The position numbers and the translations under genes are program-made. The notes beneath the pieces are model-generated. The model saw nothing but the letters and a program-made list of their open reading frames with translations, did not search any database and was not told the DNA's origin. A stretch of 64,000 nucleotides of DNA from Psychrobacter sanguinis (lineage in GTDB: Bacteria > Pseudomonadota > Gammaproteobacteria > Pseudomonadales > Moraxellaceae), in contig NZ_CP085990.1 in the NCBI RefSeq assembly GCF_020736705.1, positions 682,001-746,000 on the forward strand. The letters run 5' to 3'. The number at the start of each line of letters is the position of its first letter. The first letter of the stretch is position 1. Shown here in pieces: positions 26,265 through 36,833 of this stretch.

Positions 26265-26690
26265 TTAGATACCTGGTGCAGTTTCTACTGCATCTGGAAC
26301 GTTCGCGCTAGTTTTGCTCTGACCATCTTCGCGACGCGCAGATAACTTTTCACGAATACGTGCAGACTTACCAGAACGCTCGCGTAAGTAGTAAAGTTTC
26401 GCACGACGTACAGCACCACGACGTTTCACTTCAATGCTATGAATAATTGGTGAATGTAACTGGAAAGCACGCTCAACACCGATACCGCTTGAAATTTTAC
26501 GTACGGTAAATGCAGAGTTAAGACCACGGTTACGCTTAGCGATTACCACACCTTCAAAAGCCTGAAGACGCTCACGGTCACCTTCGCGTACTTTTACTTG
26601 AACGACTACAGTATCACCAGCAGAGAAGTTAGGACGCTCAAGTAGTTGTGTGTTTTCAACTGCTTGTACTAATGGATGTACATTACTCAT
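26265..26690 (-). CDS. rplS: 50S ribosomal protein L19
   Basis: L19 sits at the subunit interface of the ribosome. The core is standard: [42 protein letters not shown] and [21 protein letters not shown] place the start at 26690 (MSNVH), which has GAGGAGC 6 bases upstream; the longer frame from 26717 lacks a good site. At 141 residues it is about 20 longer than usual because of a polar tail after ARIREKL that ends [11 protein letters not shown]. It is the last gene of the classic rpsP-rimM-trmD-rplS operon. Confidence 0.96.
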   Translation of the reverse strand: MSNVHPLVQAVENTQLLERPNFSAGDTVVVQVKVREGDRERLQAFEGVVIAKRNRGLNSAFTVRKISSGIGVERAFQLHSPIIHSIEVKRRGAVRRAKLYYLRERSGKSARIREKLSARREDGQSKTSANVPDAVETAPGI

Positions 26691-26951
26691 GAGATTGCTC
26701 CTCACATGGGACGGCATAGGCTAAGTCGCATACCACCCGTTTATAATAATAACCCCTTGGGCTTAATAGTGAGCTTACAGGGGAAACAGGAATAAGAAAT
26801 CGGTTTTGATTGCCATCAATATTGAATCAATAGCGCCAGTGGCCTTGAGGTGATTTTAAATCACTGCAATTAAGGACATTGGTTTGAATCTGGTATAAAT
26901 AAAATAGTGAAGTTAAACGTTAACAAAGAATATAAAAGGTCTATCACCTAG

Positions 26952-27713
26952 CTACTTTATCTCGTTTTTAACTTTTTTGAGCAAGCGAGCTTGCTCTGCG
27001 TTTGGGGTAAATTTTTGCCACAAGTCAGGTCGTCTTTGTTGAGTACGCTTCACTTGTTCGACAAACCGCCACTTTGCAATATTGGCATGGTGACCAGAAA
27101 GAAGGACTTCGGGCACCGCCAAACCTTCAAATTCATGAGGCTTAGTATAGTGTGGACAATCTAGCAATCCCTCTACAAAAGAGTCTTGCTCAGCGGACTT
27201 AGCATCACCCATCACATCGGGCAATCTACGAATCACACTGTCCATCACTACCATTGCAGGTAGCTCACCGCCAGTTAATACAAAATCTCCAATTGAGATT
27301 TCCATATCGACGTAACGCTGCAAAAGTCGCTCATCAATGCCTTCATAACGTCCACATAGCAGAATCATTGCATCATATTGACGTAATGTCATCACTGCCG
27401 CTTCATCGAGCTTATCACCTTGCGGGGATAAGTAAATCACGGGGCAATGCGCTGCCTCAGTAGAACAGCCATGTTGACTGGCTTGCGACTTGGCATACTC
27501 AATGGCTTTGGCCAAAGGCTCTGCCATCATCACCATACCGGGACCACCACCAAAGGGGCGCTCATCTATACGGCGATAATTGTCTATCGTAAAATCTCTA
27601 GGATTTATGCACTCAATAGTGACTTGCTTATTTTGTACGGCTCTACCGGTGATGCCAAACTCGCTAATAGCGGTAAACATCTCAGGCAAAATGGTGATGA
27701 CAGCAAAGTACAT
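26952..27713 (-). CDS. trmD: tRNA (guanine-N1)-methyltransferase
   Basis: TrmD methylates G37 of tRNAs with S-adenosylmethionine and prevents +1 frameshifting. The SPOUT trefoil-knot signatures are present: [16 protein letters not shown] near residue 55, [14 protein letters not shown] near 115 and [19 protein letters not shown] near 135. The 253-residue length is normal. It lies between rimM and rplS on the same strand, with 122 bases before it and 261 after it (to the preferred rplS start). Confidence 0.97.
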   Translation of the reverse strand: MYFAVITILPEMFTAISEFGITGRAVQNKQVTIECINPRDFTIDNYRRIDERPFGGGPGMVMMAEPLAKAIEYAKSQASQHGCSTEAAHCPVIYLSPQGDKLDEAAVMTLRQYDAMILLCGRYEGIDERLLQRYVDMEISIGDFVLTGGELPAMVVMDSVIRRLPDVMGDAKSAEQDSFVEGLLDCPHYTKPHEFEGLAVPEVLLSGHHANIAKWRFVEQVKRTQQRRPDLWQKFTPNAEQARLLKKVKNEIK

Positions 27714-27835
27714 CAGGTCACCTCCAACTTAATAGTCCGTCAAAATAATGACAGCTTACTTAAAATAAAAAACGTTAACTTCAATCAAAAACTTAAGTAA
27801 TTATCGACAAGTAAATGCCGACTTAAATTATTGAA

Positions 27836-28366
27836 TTAAAAATCACGTTCCCAATCTACAATCATCTGTCCCGCTGCCAAATCGACCACATCGACAGTTT
27901 GCTTGTGCCAAGGAATCATACGTGGCTCATCATCGATACTGTCTTTACTAGGCACTACCTTCATAATCGGGTGTGCACCGGTTTCAAACAATTCTTTAAT
28001 GGTGCCAAGACATTCCTGTTGCTTATTAATAACACTTAAGCCGACCAAATCAGACCAGTAATACTCGTCTTCTCCAGTCTCAGGTAAGCTGTCTTTATCA
28101 ATCCAAATACTAACGCCATTCATGGTTTCAGCAATATTACGATCAGGCACTTGCTCAAATTGAGCTACAATACCCGTTCCTTGCTTACGCCATTCAGTAA
28201 CGGTTAAAGGTTTAAACCCTGTTGCCGTTTTCATCCACCAAGGAGAATAACTAAAAATAGCTTCTCGGTCCTCAGTTTCACTAAAAACCCATAACCAGCC
28301 TTTAATGCCGTATGGTTTTTTTAGTTGTCCTATTTTCATAAGACTGTCAGCGTTTGGTGTTGTCAT
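27836..28366 (-). CDS. rimM: 16S rRNA processing protein RimM
   Basis: RimM helps mature the 30S head and binds ribosomal protein S19. The 176-residue protein has the N-terminal RimM barrel (KIGQLKKPYGIKGWLWVFSE) and the C-terminal PRC-barrel-like domain (YYWSDLVGLSVINKQQECLG, ending VDWERDF). A few residues precede the usual start of the family (MTTPNADSL). It follows rpsP by 89 bases. Confidence 0.95.
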   Translation of the reverse strand: MTTPNADSLMKIGQLKKPYGIKGWLWVFSETEDREAIFSYSPWWMKTATGFKPLTVTEWRKQGTGIVAQFEQVPDRNIAETMNGVSIWIDKDSLPETGEDEYYWSDLVGLSVINKQQECLGTIKELFETGAHPIMKVVPSKDSIDDEPRMIPWHKQTVDVVDLAAGQMIVDWERDF

Positions 28367-28455
28367 AAGACATGCTCAGCCACAATTAATAAAAAAACAA
28401 TTACTCAAAACTGCGTTGCAATGAGATACACTCTCATTGCAGAACACACTATGTC

Positions 28456-28719
28456 TTAAGCAGTTACTTCTTCAGTTGCAGGCTTATAACCTTTAGCCAA
28501 TGCTTTAACGCGATCTGAAGGCTGTGCGCCTTTTTCGATCCAAGCATTATAAGCATCCATATCTAGACGAAGTTCAACTTCTTGACCTTTCGCTAATGGG
28601 TTATAAAAACCTAGATTTTCGATGTAACGGCCATCGCGTGAACGACGTTGATCTGCTACAACAACTTGATAGAATGGGCGTTTTTTGGCACCGCCCCGTG
28701 CTAAACGAATAACAACCAT
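28456..28719 (-). CDS. rpsP: 30S ribosomal protein S16
   Basis: This 87-residue S16 starts [20 protein letters not shown] and has [17 protein letters not shown], both hallmarks of the family. It is the first gene of the operon. The start has GAGAG upstream. The promoter must lie in the 120 bases shared with the divergent sensor-kinase gene. Confidence 0.97.
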   Translation of the reverse strand: MVVIRLARGGAKKRPFYQVVVADQRRSRDGRYIENLGFYNPLAKGQEVELRLDMDAYNAWIEKGAQPSDRVKALAKGYKPATEEVTA

Positions 28720-28839
28720 TTGAGTTCTCTCTTCCGTAGGTATACCAAAAAGGGCATAATTATATCAGAATACTAATGACTTGGAAACCTTTTACTTAAT
28801 TAAAACTGTCACCCTGTTAAATTACTAAGCGATGTGCCA

Positions 28840-30288
28840 ATGAATAATGCTTCCTCTCGTCCCGCTTCTTCTCGGTTGCGTACAAAATCCTTTTCAAACA
28901 CTTGGCAGACCACCATTGCAGTCATGGTCATGGTGACCGTCAGTGTGGTCGTTTCAATCTGGTTTTTTTGGCGAAGTTTGTACTTACCGGAATTAAAAAA
29001 CCATGCCCGTTACCTCACCACAGAGCTTAAGCTGGTAACGGCGACTCGCAAGCATTGGGGTGAGAACGAAGAGGTTAGACAGTGGATTCTTGCTAATAAT
29101 CACGTGGTGGTCGTAGAAGACCCCAGTCAATTTCCTGATGTTTCAGATAAAGCTTTGGTTGGTTTCTTCACTGATGTTATTCAGGAAGAAATCAGCAAAA
29201 AGCTCGGCCATGACAGTGTGGTTTATTTTAAATTCAAACCAACGCCACAACTCTGGGTTCAGGATACAGCATCGCCAGAGTTTTGGATACGTGAACCTGT
29301 TATATTTTATGCACAATATAGCCCAAGTTCGTTAATTTTCTTTTTATTGGGTATCCCTTTATTTACTTTATTGACTATCCTACTGTTGGTTCGCCAATTA
29401 AACCGTCCGTTACGTAAGCTGCAACAAGCGGCCACCAATTATATCCGCTTGGGCAGTGCCACTACCCTACCCACCAATACAGGGACCACTGAGATTCGTC
29501 GGGTTAATATGGCCTTCAACCGTCTGTTTAGTACCCTTAACCAAGCCCAAAAAGAACGTACCATCATGCTTGCTGGTATTTCACATGACTTACGCACGCC
29601 CTTAACTCGAATGCGCTTAACGGCAGAAATGTTGCCTGACGAGTTCTTCCGCGAAGGACTCATTTATGACATTGAAGACATGGATGCGATTTTAGAGCAA
29701 TTTATTTCCTTTATGAAAGATGGCTCTGATGAGGCCGTCAGTCTGACCAATTTAGACAGCATTTTTAGAGAGATCATGGTGCAGTTTGCGCCCTTAGAAT
29801 TTATCTATCAAACCGATGGTTTAAGAGAGGTGGCGATACGTCCACTGTCTATTAAACGTTTGATCATTAATCTCATCGTGAATGCACAGCGTTACGGTAA
29901 GCCGCCTATTTATCTGACCGCGACCATTACCCCCACTTTTAATTCGCAAGATATCGATCCAGACGATGAGAAATCCGTGTCCACACCAGGTATCGTGCGC
30001 AAGGCCAAAGAGCAGCTTATCATCTGTGTCCGTGATTGCGGCCCAGGGGTAGCAAATGACCAATTAGAGCGCATTATGCAACCATTTGAGCGCGGTGAAT
30101 CGGCTCGGACGACTCAAGGTAGCGGTCTAGGTTTGGCCATCGTACAGCGGATTGCCGGCCTGCATCATGGTACGGTTGAGGCCATTAACCATCCTGAAGG
30201 GGGATTACAAGTCTGTGTGCGCATTCCTCTGGTATCTCAAACCCAATCTACACTGAATGACGACACGGATGAAGATACTGAGTCTTAA
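28840..30288 (+). CDS. Orphan sensor histidine kinase, EnvZ-like
   Basis: This 482-residue inner-membrane kinase has two membrane helices (about 28-48 and 170-190) flanking a periplasmic sensor domain, a HAMP linker, the dimerisation/phosphoacceptor motif GISHDLRTPLTRMRL with the His, and the ATP domain with N (LIVNAQRYG), G1 (VRDCGPGVA) and G2 (GSGLGLAIV) boxes. The H-box is EnvZ-type, but no ompR-like regulator is next to it; the neighbour upstream is rpsP in the opposite direction. A GTG 6 bases upstream is an alternative start. Its partner may be the regulator at 33851 or one outside the window. Confidence 0.88.
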   Translation: MNNASSRPASSRLRTKSFSNTWQTTIAVMVMVTVSVVVSIWFFWRSLYLPELKNHARYLTTELKLVTATRKHWGENEEVRQWILANNHVVVVEDPSQFPDVSDKALVGFFTDVIQEEISKKLGHDSVVYFKFKPTPQLWVQDTASPEFWIREPVIFYAQYSPSSLIFFLLGIPLFTLLTILLLVRQLNRPLRKLQQAATNYIRLGSATTLPTNTGTTEIRRVNMAFNRLFSTLNQAQKERTIMLAGISHDLRTPLTRMRLTAEMLPDEFFREGLIYDIEDMDAILEQFISFMKDGSDEAVSLTNLDSIFREIMVQFAPLEFIYQTDGLREVAIRPLSIKRLIINLIVNAQRYGKPPIYLTATITPTFNSQDIDPDDEKSVSTPGIVRKAKEQLIICVRDCGPGVANDQLERIMQPFERGESARTTQGSGLGLAIVQRIAGLHHGTVEAINHPEGGLQVCVRIPLVSQTQSTLNDDTDEDTES

Positions 30289-30340
30289 TGGTTATTTATT
30301 CATTTATTGATTGGATCAAGTTTGATTGTGAGTCATACCA

Positions 30341-30492
30341 TTGACATACTCCCACCACCAAACCTAACGGTTATGGTGGGGGAATCTTTGCGACCCATAA
30401 CAACCTAAGTTGTTACCTTTCGCCATGCCACCTACGCTAATAGGTATAGGCATGGAGGAACTCTTTACACAGTAGCACGTCCTGCTACATCA
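30341..30492 (-). ncRNA. Candidate omega-RNA, family 1, copy C
   Basis: The hairpin series is the same as in copy A, with an intact CCATGCC/GGCATGG first stem. The flanking bases that would act as guide are TGGTATGACTCACAATCAAA. The 5' limit is a guess. Confidence 0.55.
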
Positions 30493-31592
30493 GCTAACGC
30501 CTGAGAGCGTATATTGCTTGCTGCATTGGTATCACGGTCATGCTGTGTTTGACAGCTAGGGCACGTCCAATTTCTGACTGACAACGGCAGAGTATCTAAT
30601 TTGTGATGACAATGCGAACAAATTTTACTACTGGCAAAGAACCGACTCACTTTTAGAATGTTTTTACCATACCAATTAGCCTTGTAGGTAAGCAGGGTAA
30701 TAAACTGCCCCCAACCGACATCATTAATGGCTTTGGCAAGTTTACGGTTCTTTACCATGTTTTTCACACCTAAATCTTCTATCGCATAGCTTGTCGCTTG
30801 GTTTTCACAGATAAGGCTATGCGTGATTTTGTGATGTAAGTCTAATCGAGCGTTGCGTACTTTTTCATGAATACGAGCAACAGCTAATTTTTGTTTTTGA
30901 TAGTTTTTACTTTGTTTTTGTTTACGAGCAAAGATTTTTTGCTGTATAGCAAGTCGTTTACCGGCTTTGGCTAAATGCTTTGGGTTATCAAATTTGCTAC
31001 CATCTGATAGATTGAGTAAGTGACTAATACCTAAGTCAATGCCAACCGTTAATCTAGGTTCAATGGTCGTAGGCGTTGGCAATATATCAGCTTTATCAAC
31101 CAGTACGCTTGCATAGTATTTGCCTGTGGCGGTTTTACTAATAGTAACGGTTTTGATATTACCAACAAATTCACGGCTAAATACGGTTTTGATGCCTTTT
31201 ATTTTAGGTAGATTGATAATACCTTGCTCAAAGTTTACGGTGCAATGTTGAGGGCATTGATAACTACGCTGTGGGATTTTTTTAGATTTGAACCGTGGAA
31301 ACTTGGCATGACCTTTGAAGAAGTTAGTAAAAGCGGTATAGACATTTAGTAAGGCATTTAGTAGTGATTGGCTATTGACCTCGTTTAGCCATGCAAACTG
31401 AGCTTTCTTTTTCTTTTTTACTAAATGGCTTTGGATTTTGCTACGTGATAATGATTTGCCAAACATAGCATAGTAGCGTTTTTGCAATGCCAACGCCCAA
31501 TTGAACACAAACCGACTACAGCCAAAATGCTTTTCGATTAGCACTCGCTGCTCACTGTTTGGGTAAATTCTGTATTTATAGGCTTTAAGCAT
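30465..31592 (-). CDS. tnpB: TnpB RNA-guided nuclease, family 1, copy C
   Basis: This is an intact 375-residue TnpB with the complete RuvC triad and zinc ribbon. It differs from copy A at a handful of residues, such as VDKADILP, KAGKRLA and CQTQHDRD. The low divergence among three copies points to recent spread within this genome. Confidence 0.93.
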   Translation of the reverse strand: MLKAYKYRIYPNSEQRVLIEKHFGCSRFVFNWALALQKRYYAMFGKSLSRSKIQSHLVKKKKKAQFAWLNEVNSQSLLNALLNVYTAFTNFFKGHAKFPRFKSKKIPQRSYQCPQHCTVNFEQGIINLPKIKGIKTVFSREFVGNIKTVTISKTATGKYYASVLVDKADILPTPTTIEPRLTVGIDLGISHLLNLSDGSKFDNPKHLAKAGKRLAIQQKIFARKQKQSKNYQKQKLAVARIHEKVRNARLDLHHKITHSLICENQATSYAIEDLGVKNMVKNRKLAKAINDVGWGQFITLLTYKANWYGKNILKVSRFFASSKICSHCHHKLDTLPLSVRNWTCPSCQTQHDRDTNAASNIRSQALADVAGRATV

Positions 31593-31747
31593 GGTTTGTC
31601 AGTCAACTTGAATATAGGTATAACTTAGCATTATTTGCATTTAGCATCAATTATCAGCAATAAACCTAAATACTTAGAATAGGTCGCCCGTGCTTACATC
31701 TCCACCTAAATCAAAGATTATAGGTGGAGAATTACGCACGATAAGTT

Positions 31748-31780
31748 AAAAAAGCCCAAGGTAATTACCTTGAGCTTTTT
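31748..31780 (-). terminator. Terminator of the RstB-like kinase gene
   Basis: A near-perfect palindrome, AAAAAGCTCAAGGTAATTACC on the minus strand and its complement, is followed by TTTTTT. It ends the kinase gene whose stop is at 31844. TnpB copy C begins inside its T tract. Confidence 0.82.
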
Positions 31781-31843
31781 ATTAGGAAAAAATCTGTCAG
31801 TTATTAATAAACTAGCACTTATTAGTAAAAGAACGCGCTTAAA

Positions 31844-33535
31844 CTAGTCATCGCTTTCGATAATTTTGCGTGCCCCTTTCTCTTGGGTAAGCTGATCGGC
31901 AGAGATAGTTTGAGTGAGTGGTTTGATAGGCCAGCGCATAGTAAACCGTGCCCCACCTAGCTTAGGACTCTCGTCCACCGACATTGTACCGTTAAACCAG
32001 AAAGCAATTCTTGATACGATAGATAAGCCTAAACCATAACCACCCGAAGCGCGAGTACGACTGTCATCCAAACGGGCAAAAGGCACGAAAACCTTATCCC
32101 TGTCTTCCTCAGGAATCCCATGACCATCATCTTCTACAGTGACAAACGCATCACCCTTACGCACACCAGCACTGATGATAATTTTTGAATCGGCATAACG
32201 CAGAGCATTACCTGCCAAGTTTTGAACCACGCGGTGCAAGTAGCGTCTGTCAGCCACTGCGGTAACCTTGGGGCCAGGGGCAATACCAATGACTTCAATA
32301 GGTTTGCCTAAAGCATTGGTCTCTCTGACAATTTGATCCACTAGGTCTTTTAAAACGATAGGCTCTAAATCAAGTTTAGGAGACCCTTCCTCTAGCTTAG
32401 CGTAGGTTAAAATTTCATCAATAAGACCGTTTAAAGACTCGATGTCCTCATCAATATAGTCTCGCTGCATTTCCCGTGATTCTTGATCATCGGTATCCGC
32501 CAACATGTCTACTGCAAAACGAATACGGGCCACTGGCGTCCGCAGTTCATGCGATACTGCACGGGTCAACTCACGCTGTGCCTCAATCAAACGCTTGATG
32601 TGTTCGGTCATGGCATTAAAGGTAGCGGCCAATCGGGCAATCTCATCTTGACCCACCACTTGTACTCGGGTATCTAAGTTACCATCGCCGACTTCATTAA
32701 CCCCAGATTGAATCAATTGCAGTTTACGCTCAAGTGGGAAAATTAACGCATAAACCCCCAAACTTATGAGGAACATGCTAATTAATACCACACTGATAAT
32801 CAAATTAAAGGGAAACCATTTAAACAAACTGACTGGGCCAATAACCACTGCCATATTTTCCAGTTCAGACGGTGCAATAATTTTAATAGAAGAGTCATCT
32901 GATCGTGTGCTGTCGCGGAAAAGCATTACCACTTCATCTCGATCTAGACGGCGCAGCTGATCGTCATCCAACTCCAATTTATCAACGTTTTCGATACTGA
33001 GCGGAAAAGCAAATTGCTTAGAAATTTCATTCAGGCGCTGTCTTTTACTTTTTAGATCCTTATAGTAAGACAAGTCATTTAGTAATAATACCGCCATAGC
33101 ACGCACTTGTTGCTCTGTGACTTTGCTAATACGCACCGTAATAACGTTATCTTCTCCCTCAATCGGATGAAAAATATCGGCATACGCTGGCTGTGCTACG
33201 TAACGCACCACCGTTTTATTTTTTTCTAACCGTTTAAGTTCGCTAGCCTTAAAGTCAATCTTAGCTTCGGGCTGGATACTAAATTGATTGCCAAACAACT
33301 GACTAATGTCATTGAGCCAATATTCACGCTGGGTTTCTGATGACTGTTGTTGCAAACCAGAACTGACCAAATACAAGGCCCCAGTTGCTACGTTTTCCCG
33401 GTAAGCTTGAATACGTTCTTTATTGATGGTGTCTACCAATAGCTGAGCAAAAAGTGCCACAAACAGACAAACCAATAGCAGCCCTGCATAGATGCGTACA
33501 AAAATACTGTGTTTTAATGATGAGAATATTGGCAT
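31844..33535 (-). CDS. Sensor histidine kinase, RstB-like
   Basis: This 563-residue inner-membrane kinase has an N-terminal helix (IYAGLLLVCLFVALFAQLLV), a large periplasmic domain, a second helix (LIISVVLISMFLISLGVYAL), HAMP, the phosphoacceptor motif AVSHELRTPVARIRFAVDML and an ATP domain with NLAGNALRY, VEDDGHGIPEEDRDKVFVPF and GYGLGLSIV. The H-box sequence is typical of RstB. Its regulator is the gene at 33851-34567 on the same strand, but a terminator and 315 bases separate them, so the kinase may be made by read-through or from its own promoter. Confidence 0.9.
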   Translation of the reverse strand: MPIFSSLKHSIFVRIYAGLLLVCLFVALFAQLLVDTINKERIQAYRENVATGALYLVSSGLQQQSSETQREYWLNDISQLFGNQFSIQPEAKIDFKASELKRLEKNKTVVRYVAQPAYADIFHPIEGEDNVITVRISKVTEQQVRAMAVLLLNDLSYYKDLKSKRQRLNEISKQFAFPLSIENVDKLELDDDQLRRLDRDEVVMLFRDSTRSDDSSIKIIAPSELENMAVVIGPVSLFKWFPFNLIISVVLISMFLISLGVYALIFPLERKLQLIQSGVNEVGDGNLDTRVQVVGQDEIARLAATFNAMTEHIKRLIEAQRELTRAVSHELRTPVARIRFAVDMLADTDDQESREMQRDYIDEDIESLNGLIDEILTYAKLEEGSPKLDLEPIVLKDLVDQIVRETNALGKPIEVIGIAPGPKVTAVADRRYLHRVVQNLAGNALRYADSKIIISAGVRKGDAFVTVEDDGHGIPEEDRDKVFVPFARLDDSRTRASGGYGLGLSIVSRIAFWFNGTMSVDESPKLGGARFTMRWPIKPLTQTISADQLTQEKGARKIIESDD

Positions 33536-33730
33536 ACGAAATCTAATGAATTTAATTTTGTCCTAGTTTACCCTAAATTGAGTTTTTAACCTATACAACC
33601 AATTGTCCAGAGTCCAGCCTAAATTATATAGGCTTAATGACGTTATATATTTCTATATTTTGTTGTTGTAAAAGTAGATTTGTAAAAATAGCCGACTTTA
33701 ATGTCGTTCTAGCATCAAAACTTAAACAAT

Positions 33731-33759
33731 AAAAAGGCCAGCCTAAGGCTGACCTTTTT
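33731..33759 (-). terminator. Terminator-like hairpin between regulator and kinase genes
   Basis: On the minus strand AAAAAGGTCAGCC and GGCTGGCCTTTTT form a strong stem with a T tract, 92 bases after the regulator's stop and 195 bases before the kinase start. It should attenuate transcription into the kinase gene. Confidence 0.8.
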
Positions 33760-33850
33760 AATTTAAAATGATGAGCAATCAATAATTACTCACCCTACGG
33801 CTTGTAGTTAAATCTAGTACTTAAATAAAGTGCTATTTAAATAAAGTGGC

Positions 33851-34567
33851 TTAGTTGCCTTCTTTAACAAACAAATAGCCTTTACTACGAACTGTCTTAA
33901 TACGTTTTGGATTTTCTGGATCATCGCCAATCTTAGGACGGATGCGTGAAATACGCACGTCAATCGAACGATCCTGACCATCATATTCAATACCGCGTAG
34001 ACGCTCAAAGATGTCTTCACGAGATAAAATACGACCAGCGTTAGAAGCCAATAACCATAAAAGGTCATATTCAGCACTGGTAAAGTCAACCAGCTCACCG
34101 TTTAGAGTAACTGAGCGGCCACCATTATCGATCACCAATTCACCAAATTCTAGGCGTTGTGGTACTTCTTCAGAAGGCGCGTTTTCAGAGCGGCGTAATA
34201 AGGCACGAATACGAGCCAATAGTACGCGAGGCTGTGCAGGTTTGGCCACATAATCGTCGGCACCCATTTCTAGACCCAATACTTGATCCATGTCTTCTGT
34301 ACGAGCAGTCAACATTAGGATTGGACTATGATAGTGTGGACGTACTTCACGGCAAACTGTCAAACCATCACTACCTGGCAACATTACATCAAGTACAACC
34401 AAATCAGGTTGCTCATTAATGATACGGCGAATCGCACGGTTACCATCGGTTTCAATAGCCACATCCATGCCATTCTTAACCAAATAGTCTTGGGTTAGCA
34501 TGGCCAAACGCTCATCATCTTCGACGATTAATATTCGTGGGGTTTGTTCTTCTTCATTTGTAGACAT
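33851..34567 (-). CDS. Response regulator, OmpR/PhoB family (RstA-like)
   Basis: This 238-residue two-domain regulator has a receiver domain (RILIVEDDERLAML with the acidic pair, DLVVLDVMLPGSDGL with the phosphorylated Asp near residue 55, MLTAR, and the KPAQP Lys) and a C-terminal winged helix (LEFGELVIDNGGRSVTLNG, SREDIFERLRGIEYDGQDR and IRTVRSKGYLF-like end with KTVRSKGYLFV). It closely resembles RstA. Cognate partner: the RstB-like kinase at 31844. The orphan kinase at 28840 is another possible phosphodonor. Confidence 0.92.
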   Translation of the reverse strand: MSTNEEEQTPRILIVEDDERLAMLTQDYLVKNGMDVAIETDGNRAIRRIINEQPDLVVLDVMLPGSDGLTVCREVRPHYHSPILMLTARTEDMDQVLGLEMGADDYVAKPAQPRVLLARIRALLRRSENAPSEEVPQRLEFGELVIDNGGRSVTLNGELVDFTSAEYDLLWLLASNAGRILSREDIFERLRGIEYDGQDRSIDVRISRIRPKIGDDPENPKRIKTVRSKGYLFVKEGN

Positions 34568-34711
34568 TCTTATTTCCTCAAAAAAATTAAACCTTAATCA
34601 GGGTCTTTTTTAACGTATTCAAGTCGATATATTAATAAACAGTTACAAGCCTTAGTATATATACATTAATCCATAATGTAATTAGTAATATACGTAATCT
34701 TAGCACATAAA

Positions 34712-34736
34712 AAAACAGCCTAGTATAGGCTGTTTG
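34712..34736 (-). terminator. Terminator of the ATP synthase operon
   Basis: On the minus strand AAACAGCCTA and TAGGCTGTTT pair around TAC, followed by TTTTATG. It lies 61 bases after the atpC stop. Confidence 0.85.
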
Positions 34737-34796
34737 ATTATTTTGATAAGCAGTTAACACTTACTCAACAGTTGACGCTAGTTGGCGTAGATTGCC

Positions 34797-35213
34797 TTAC
34801 GCACGGTTACGATATTTTCTAATCGTTTGTAGCTGTGCCACAGACTCTGCAAGTGACGCCAATGCAGCATTTGTCTGTAAAGTTTCAGACTGATTGACAA
34901 GCATTTGCTCTGCTTGTTTACGAGCTTCAATAATCTTCGCTTCGTCTAAGTCATCTGCACGTACTGCAGTATCTGCAAGTACGGTGACAAGCTTAGGCTG
35001 AACTTCAAGAACCCCACCAGAAACATAGATAACTTCTTCGCTACCGTCTGGCAATTGGATTCTCATTGAGCCCGGCTTTAATAGTGTGATAAGTGGGGTG
35101 TGACCCGCTAAAATACCCACTTCACCTTCACTACCCGTCGCAATTAACATACTGATCTCACCAGTATAAATCTCTTCACGAGCACTCACTACTCGGCACT
35201 GTAAGGTTGCCAT
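34797..35213 (-). CDS. atpC: ATP synthase F1 subunit epsilon
   Basis: This 138-residue protein has the N-terminal beta sandwich (TLQCRVVSAREEIYTGEISM, SEGEVGILAGHTPLIT) and the C-terminal helical hairpin. Epsilon links the rotor to F1 and inhibits ATP hydrolysis. It is the last gene of the atp operon, 153 bases after atpD, with an inverted repeat in that gap. Confidence 0.96.
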   Translation of the reverse strand: MATLQCRVVSAREEIYTGEISMLIATGSEGEVGILAGHTPLITLLKPGSMRIQLPDGSEEVIYVSGGVLEVQPKLVTVLADTAVRADDLDEAKIIEARKQAEQMLVNQSETLQTNAALASLAESVAQLQTIRKYRNRA

Positions 35214-35289
35214 GCGACTCTCCGTTATTAACTCATTAACTTGCTAATTAATATACACATTAATCTTTGATAGACGATAATTTAATATC

Positions 35290-35339
35290 TTGTTAAGCAT
35301 AGCAACATTGTGTTCAACGCTGCCATGCTTTTTTAACAA
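35290..35339 (-). other. Inverted repeat between atpD and atpC
   Basis: TTGTTAAGCAT (35290-35300) can pair with ATGC and TTAACAA (35325-35339), leaving a small bulge. It is one of a series of such repeats in atp gaps. Confidence 0.45.
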
Positions 35340-35366
35340 CTATCTAATTAAGCTTTAGCGATTAAA

Positions 35367-36812
<1,446 letters not shown>

Positions 36813-36833
36813 CTAAAAATATAGGTATGTCAA

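Larger units (their letters stand above)
30341..31745 (-). mobile_element. TnpB-only IS605-type element, family 1, copy C (1405 bp)
   Basis: Same ends as copies A and B. Its left end abuts the T tract of a minus-strand terminator: the stem reads AAGCTCAAGG..CCTTGGGCTT, then TTTTAA where TTTAA is the insertion motif. It sits between two convergent genes, the orphan kinase (+) and the RstB-like kinase (-). Confidence 0.88.

Noticed and set aside
27447..27800. 117-codon plus-strand frame over the start of trmD
   Set aside because: Most of it is antisense to trmD; the remaining part is AT-rich intergenic sequence.
14480..31745. CRISPR array or Cas12-type locus suggested by TnpB-like proteins and repeated sequence
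   Set aside because: The repeats are whole 1.4-kb elements, not short spaced repeats, and there are no cas1 or cas2 genes. TnpB of IS605 type explains them.
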